64,000 nt of DNA from Symbiodinium natans (lineage: Eukaryota; Sar; Dinophyceae; Suessiales; Symbiodiniaceae), in the NCBI GenBank assembly GCA_905221605.1, contig CAJNDS010002644.1, forward strand, positions 100,001-164,000, read 5' to 3'. The notes under the pieces were generated by a model. It worked only from the letters and a program-made list of their open reading frames with translations, did no database searches and was not told the origin of the DNA. Made by a program: the position numbers and the translations under genes. Shown here one piece after another: positions 59,709-64,000 of this stretch; the first letter of the stretch is position 1; each line of letters begins with the position of its first letter.

Positions 59709-59722
59709 CTGCACCCCTAAAC

Positions 59723-59798
59723 CCAGCTCTGGGGCCTTGTGCGCCCCAGGCCTCTTCATGGGGTTCACCCGGATGAAGGTCACCCAGAAGGCGCGATC
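59723..59798 (-). CDS. Exon with telomeric donor
   Basis: Acceptor GCTTCTGAG, then DRAFWVTFIRVNPMKRPGAH then KAPEL, donor CTGG|GTTTAGGGG. 76 nt, phase 0 to 1. Looks like a conserved globular piece, but no family is recognised. Confidence 0.55.
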
Positions 59799-59831
59799 CT
59801 CAGAAGCCCACGTTCCACCCTAGTATGGTGG

Positions 59832-59895
59832 CTCAGGGTTTAGGGTTTAGGGTTTAGGGTTTAGGGTTTAGGGTTTAGGGTTTAGGGTTTAAGGC
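59832..59895 (+). repeat. TTTAGGG array
   Basis: Nine units. Confidence 0.95.
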
Positions 59896-60209
59896 CTGGG
59901 GTTTCTTTCGTACTTTGCTTGGGGAGTGGGGCGGAGGGAGGACGGGGGTAGGGTTCAGCATTTAGGGTTTTGGGGTTTTTAGGGAGAAAGGGCTTACGTG
60001 TTTAGGATGTAGGGTTTAGAGGGTATATAGAGGGTTAGGGGTTGGGGCTCAGCATTTCTAACTGGTTGATTGGAAGTATCTAGACGGTTGGGGTTTTAGG
60101 GTTCAGGCCTAGGTCGGGAAGAGGGAGCCCTCTTAGGTTTAGGGTTTAGGATCTAGGGTTTAGGGTTTTTTGGTTTAGGCTTAGGGTTTAGGGTTTCAGG
60201 CTTCAGGGT
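59896..60209. other. Telomere-variant and unassigned sequence
   Basis: Scattered GGGTTTT, GGGTTCA and TTCAGGG motifs; no supported gene. Confidence 0.4.
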
Positions 60210-60281
60210 TTAGGCTTCAGGGTTTAGGGTTCCAGCGTCCCCGGTCTCCGAGCCCATGTCGCTGTCGATGTCACGTCCCGC
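60210..60281 (-). CDS. Terminal exon candidate, acidic protein
   Basis: Acceptor GCCCCTTGCAG, then AGRDIDSDMGSETGDAGTLN then PEA; the TAA stop is formed by a telomere-like CCTAAAC. Acidic and Ser/Asp-rich. Confidence 0.48.
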   Translation of the reverse strand, partial: AGRDIDSDMGSETGDAGTLNPEA

Positions 60282-60409
60282 CTGCAAGGGGCTCATGCAA
60301 TTTTAGGTTTAGGGTTTGAGGTTTAGGGTTTAGGGTTTGGGGTCTAGTCTAGGGTTTTGGGTTTAGGGGTTTAGGGTGTACGGATTTGGGGTCTGGAGTT
60401 CGGGGCTTA

Positions 60410-60475
60410 CTTGAGGGTTCATGGGTGGTGGTAACCAGACCTCAACTACAACAGCCCACGCATCTCCAAGTATGG
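60410..60475. mobile_element. Family D relic
   Basis: CTTACTTGAGGGTTCATGGG at one end and CATCTCCAAGTATGGC at the other; the interior is short. Confidence 0.45.
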
Positions 60476-60605
60476 CTTAGGGTTGAAGGCTAAGGGCTTG
60501 GGGTTCACGGTTTAGGGTTAGTTTAGGGTTTAAGGCTAGTTTAGGGTTTAGGGTTAGTTTAGGTTTCGGGTTTAAGGCTAAGGGTTCGGGGTTTACGGTT
60601 TAGGG

Positions 60606-60691
60606 TTAGCTTTGTCGGGCCTCCACTCGGTTCCGCGTCTTCTCCAGCTCGAAGCCTGTCGGCTTGTACCTCGGCTGCAGCCGGAAGCGCG
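60606..60691 (-). CDS. Terminal exon candidate, basic protein
   Basis: Acceptor AAGCTTCAG, then RFRLQPRYKPTGFELEKTRN then RVEARQS and TAA inside a telomere-like block. 86 nt, phase 1 start. Strongly gene-like; family unknown. Confidence 0.55.
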
Positions 60692-60784
60692 CTGAAGCTT
60701 GCAGCTAGGAACCTTAAGCACTGAAGCCCTAAACATTCACCGGAAACCAAGCCGTAAACTCTATACCGCATAAGTCCAACTTCG

Positions 60785-61035
60785 GGTTTTTTTGGGGATC
60801 ATGGACTTATAACTTATAACTTGTAACTTATGACTTATATAACATTTATAACCGATATAACTTATATAACTTATATAACTTATGTAACTTGTATAACTTA
60901 TAAAACTCATATAGCTGATATAACTTATATAACTTATAAAACTTATAACTTCTACCGTATAACTTATAACTTATACTTGATAACTTAACTTACAACCTAT
61001 AGCCCTGCATACAACGTGCCCATGAACCTTCAAGT
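60785..61035. mobile_element. Family D-type element with expanded A/T repeat
   Basis: ATCATGGACTTATAACTTAT on the left and GCCCATGAACCTTCAAGTAG on the right look like family D ends. Between them (60805-60985) lies an imperfect TATAACT tandem. Confidence 0.6.
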
Positions 61036-61199
61036 AGAGCTTGTAGGGCTCGCGTTTCAAGGCTCAGATTTTGAGGCACCATCCCAAGGTGAGGGCCCCA
61101 TGATTCTCGGTGTTTAAGGGTTTAGGGTTTGGGGGTTTGGGATTTGGGTTTAGGGTTTATGTTTAGGGTTGCGAGTTTAGGGCTTAAGGTTTAGGGAAG

Positions 61200-61680
61200 T
61201 CCTATAAACCGTTCTTCTTGGTGAAGTCACTGACTACTTGGAAGTCTCGGACTTCAGATCCATAAGGGCAGCTCTAACCCTAAGCTCTACTAAATCCTAA
61301 ACCCTAGACCCTAAGCCCTCAACCCTAAGCCCTAAACCCTAGACCCTAGACCCCAAACCCGAAACCCTAATCCCTAAACCGAGGTTTTAGAATTGAAAGG
61401 GCTTAGGGCATGCACTTCAAGGGTGCCACGCAAGGATCTGCCGAAGCTGCCTTGGGAGTCCGTGCCTCCTTCCGCCTCCAAATAGCCCAATCTAGGAGGG
61501 TTTAGGGTTTAGGGTTTAGGGCTTTATATACCCTAAACCCCAAAAGAGGCCGACCTCGTCCCAAGGCTCCACATAGCCCGAAGAAGGTATAGTTTACCGA
61601 CTTCCCCAATGTAGGCATCATTTATATACTTGCAGCCCTAGGTTTTGTCAAAATCTCCACCACCCAAGCTCTGCGTCTCG
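61200..61680. other. Unassigned sequence with short telomeric blocks
   Basis: CCCTAAA-type blocks at 61280-61385 and a TTTAGGG block at 61499-61525. No supported gene. Confidence 0.35.
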
Positions 61681-61783
61681 ATCATTAGACCCTGAACCCT
61701 GAACCCTGAACCCTGAACCCTGAGCCCTTAACCCTAAACCCCTAACCCCTAACCCCTAACCCGTAAACCCTAAACCCTAAACC

Positions 61784-61882
61784 CTAAGCTGCCAAGCTCT
61801 TGACTTTGCCACCGCGATGCAGAGCTGGCCTGCGGCCATCGTGCAGGGATGCCTCCGCGGCCGGCCTGGTGAGCTTCACCAC
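61784..61882 (-). CDS. Terminal exon candidate, basic protein
   Basis: Very good acceptor TTTGCCTTTCCAG, then VVKLTRPAAEASLHDGRRPA then LHRGGKVKSLAA; the TAG stop is formed by GCTTAGGG at the start of a telomeric block. The plus strand is also open with a donor-like CCTG|GTGAGC, so strand is likely but not certain. Confidence 0.52.
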   Translation of the reverse strand: MVKLTRPAAEASLHDGRRPALHRGGKVKSLAA

Positions 61883-62059
61883 CTGGAAAGGCAAAGTTTA
61901 GGGTTTAGGGTTTAGGGTTTAGGGTTTCGGGTTTAGGGCTTAGGGAAGCTGAAGAAATCCAGAGAGCCCAATGCCCTTGCCCCCTGCCCCCGCTGCCCCC
62001 CCTCGTCCCTAAGCTTACTGGAAGTAAGACAGAAAAAACATCTCAATGTCAATTCAAAT

Positions 62060-62165
62060 GGAGGTTTCCGAAACTAGGAGTACCTTCTGACGGGGTCTAT
62101 AGATTAGGGGATCCTACTAGTTGGGAGTCTACATTTGGGGTCCCACATTTGCACATATCCGCATA
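62060..62165. mobile_element. Family F dispersed element
   Basis: GGTTTCCGAAACTAGGAGTA, GATTAGGGGATCCTACTAGT and CATTTGGGGTCCC match family F in inverted orientation. Confidence 0.55.
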
Positions 62166-62330
62166 TTCGAATGCTGCGCGCCCGGCTCTGCTGAGGAGGG
62201 ATGAAGGGGGCGGGGGAGGGGCGGGGGTAGCACCGTGTAAGCAACCACCGTGCGGCCTCGGTGTTTAGAACCGAAAGCCCAGCCAAGGGAAATCCTACTC
62301 TTAGTTGCTGAATTCATAAGCCCCAAAAAG
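62166..62330 (-). CDS. Possible exon, unknown protein
   Basis: Minus strand reads LNTEAARWLLTRCYPRPSPA then PFIPPQQSRARS. Another minus frame is also open. No splice certainty. Confidence 0.3.
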
Positions 62331-62655
62331 TGTACACAAAAAGTGTGTAGTGTACTTACTCAGCTACTAAGTACTTTTTTTGGGGATCTATATCTATATC
62401 ACGGGAACCCCCATGTATGTATGAGAAAACCCGACACCCAACCAAGGGCATAGATTGGGTGGCCAGGTTGGGAGGGAACGCGAGCCTGGGCGCAACCACA
62501 GCACAGCCTAAAGCCCAAAGCCCAAAGCCTAAAGCCTATAAAGCCTAAACCCAAAACCCAAAACCCTAAACCCGAAACCCTAAACCCGAACTACACCCCC
62601 AACCCCTGGACCTCATAAGCTCTTCAGCCGGAATGCTAAGCCTTTTTTAGCCAAA
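62331..62655. other. Unassigned
   Basis: Contains AAAGTGTGTAGTGTACTTAC repeats near 62325-62360 and CCCTAAA/CCCGAAA variants at 62505-62590. No supported gene. Confidence 0.35.
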
Positions 62656-62657
62656 GG

Positions 62658-62735
62658 GGGGTTTAGGGTTTAGGGTTTAGGGGCTTAGGGGCTTAGGGGC
62701 TTAGGGGCTTAGGGGCTTAGGGTTTAGGGTTTAGG
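62658..62735 (+). repeat. Telomere-variant array (GGGGCTTA)n
   Basis: Three TTTAGGG units, five GGGGCTTA octamers, then three TTTAGGG units. Confidence 0.95.
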
Positions 62736-62828
62736 GTGCCTCGCCATGGAAGGGATCTATGGTCAGCCCATCATCTGCGGCCATGGCCCCAACGCACCGC
62801 GCGGGAGACGCAACTTTGGGCCCGGAGG
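62731..62828 (-). CDS. Terminal exon candidate, unknown protein
   Basis: Acceptor-like TTAAGAAG, then SGPKVASPARCVGAMAADDG then LTIDPFHGEAP; the TAA stop falls in the first telomeric unit. The plus strand is also open (MEGIYGQPIICGHGPNAPRG). Confidence 0.42.
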
Positions 62829-63034
62829 CTTCTTAAGGTTTTAGGGTGTTAGGTGCTAGGGCTTTAGGGCTTTTACGGCTTTGGGGTTTTAGGGGTTAGG
62901 GCCATACATGGGAATCAGTAGGGTCACTGCACGTGTATCCGCCTCTGCTTCTAACACTCCAAGTAAGCCCTAGCCACCTAAAGCTTATAAAAAATGCCCT
63001 CCCGCAAATCTACATGAGTAACCCAAACCCCCAA

Positions 63035-63300
63035 AGTCTAAGCGGGTTTGGGGTTTAGGGTTGAGGATTTGGGCCTACAAACCCTAAACCCCCCCGTCTA
63101 CTGATACTCCGGCTGCCAGCCCACAGGGCGCCAGAAAACCCAGGCTTCAAGGCGAAAGCTTCGAAAAAAACATCAAGAGGCTTTCCAAGGTTAGCTACCA
63201 AGTTTAGTGTTTGGGGTTTGAGGTTTAGGGTTTAGGGTTTGGGGTTTGGGGTTTGGGGTTTGGGGTTTGGGGTTTGGGTTTGAGGTTTGGGGTTTAGGGT
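63035..63300 (+). repeat. Telomere-variant blocks
   Basis: Short blocks at 63040-63070 and a (GGGTTTG)n run with TTTAGGG ends at 63205-63300. Confidence 0.88.
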
Positions 63301-63485
63301 TTTGACAAGGGCTTCAGGCTGTAGGGTTCAGGGTTCTAGGGCTTAGATTCAGTCTTTCGGGGTCAGCTGGTGCAGGCGGGTTCGTGGCGGTGGCTTTCAG
63401 GAGCTGGGCAAAGCAAGCTGGGGCAGAAGGATTCGAAAACCATCAACCCTAAGCTCGAACACCATCAGCCCTACGCTCTAACCTT

Positions 63486-63570
63486 CAACAGGGGTTCCTT
63501 AGTAGGGATGCTAATAGGGGGTACATTATCCCTATAAAGGACTGTAAGTGTAAGGGGAACATCTTAACTC
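63486..63570. mobile_element. Family E relic
   Basis: GTTCCTTAGTAGGGATGCTA, TTATCCCTATAAAGGACTG and GTAAGGGGAACATCTTAA match the interior and right arm of family E. Confidence 0.55.
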
Positions 63571-63835
63571 TAAGCCCCCAACCCCTCAGCTTTTCTCAGC
63601 TGCCAGGGGCCCCAAAGCCTCAACCCTGCCGTTCACAAACAGATGGGGCGTGCAAACAGCAGACCACTCACTTTGCTATACTTAGCAAGGGATATGAACA
63701 TCGATTCCACAATGGGGCACCAGTTCAGTTCAAGAAATCCAGTGTGTGTTTGGGCTCTGATAATTTGCTAATTATAGGTACAGCCAACTGACATCAGAAC
63801 ACTCTGCGGACGCCGAGGCTCACATCATCTGATAC
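63571..63835. other. Single-copy unassigned sequence
   Basis: No repeat match and no supported gene. Confidence 0.4.
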
Positions 63836-63837
63836 CC

Positions 63838-63895
63838 TAAGGGTTTAGGGTTTAGGGTTTAGGGTTTAGGGTTTAGGGTTTAGGGTTTAGGGTAA
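63838..63895 (+). repeat. TTTAGGG array
   Basis: Eight units. Confidence 0.95.
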
Positions 63896-63902
63896 GCCCC
63901 GC

Positions 63903-64000
63903 AAAAGTGGGCAACAGAAGCAGACGCTCAAGATCTTTTGTATCCATGGCATGCGCCAGCGCGCCTGCACCGAGCCGCAATCAGCAGCTGCGGGTTGTTC
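63903..64000 (+). CDS. Partial exon, possible FSH1-type serine hydrolase start
   Basis: Open to the window edge: KSGQQKQTLKIFCIHGMRQR then ACTEPQSAAAG. LKIFCIHGMRQ resembles the first strand and HG-x-RQ motif of FSH1/OVCA2 alpha/beta hydrolases (usually LCLHGxRQ), where HG contributes to the oxyanion region. The catalytic residues lie beyond the window. Confidence 0.35.

Noticed and set aside
1-64000. Spliced-leader RNA, 5S rRNA or snRNA genes
   Set aside because: I looked for the dinoflagellate spliced-leader core and conserved rRNA/snRNA blocks and saw none.

Overview
The window looks like nuclear DNA of a dinoflagellate. I infer this from four things together. (1) Plant/dinoflagellate-type telomere heptamers (TTTAGGG/CCCTAAA) are scattered through almost the whole 64 kb in both orientations. 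(2) Genes are split into many short exons, some bounded by about 100-bp inverted-repeat elements that behave like introners (intron-generating transposons). (3) At least one intron appears to use a GA-AG boundary. (4) A decayed mitochondrial cytochrome b fragment lies in GC-rich nuclear-looking repeats. There is no bacterial-style operon, no CRISPR array, and no rRNA or intact tRNA gene that I can support.

Layout. 0-3.6 kb: telomeric blocks, small inverted-repeat elements and weak exon candidates. 3.6-5.9 kb (minus): a seven-exon membrane-protein gene whose introns carry telomeric repeats and one introner. 6.4-7.5 kb: a diverged tandem duplication with GA/TA microsatellites. 7.7-9.5 kb (minus): an EAR-repeat (beta-propeller) gene with one frameshift. 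9.7-15.4 kb: mostly unexplained sequence and telomeric blocks. 15.6-18.3 kb (minus): a voltage-gated/cyclic-nucleotide-type ion channel gene cut by at least four introners, one intron of which also holds a telomeric array. 19-27 kb: short exons on both strands in telomeric DNA. 27.6-31.06 kb: a 15-bp GC-rich minisatellite with direct and inverted duplications. 31.06-31.41 kb: the cytochrome b fragment. 32-43 kb: isolated exons, telomeric blocks and elements. 43.0-46.6 kb: a 53-bp minisatellite with a 233-bp higher-order repeat. 47-63 kb: almost all recognisable exons are on the minus strand, including two reconstructed chains (53.97-51.2 kb and 57.1-55.3 kb).

The main observation is that telomeric heptamer arrays are not just intergenic. 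When I joined exons across them, many junctions kept reading frame with GT-AG borders, and the heptamer itself often seems to supply the donor (exon|GTTTAGGG or exon|GTGGGTTTAGGG) or a stop codon (TAA/TAG). Several arrays are flanked by a direct duplication of the neighbouring unique DNA, as expected if they were added at staggered double-strand breaks. At least eight families of short inverted-repeat elements (called A to H here, my own labels) are dispersed among them, and some are themselves split by telomeric repeats.

Limits. Splice sites were chosen by eye, and reading-frame agreement was sometimes used in choosing them, so the gene models need RNA evidence. Many single exons are only open, compositionally gene-like segments between repeats. 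Protein names are given only where motifs are recognisable; most exons have no assigned function.
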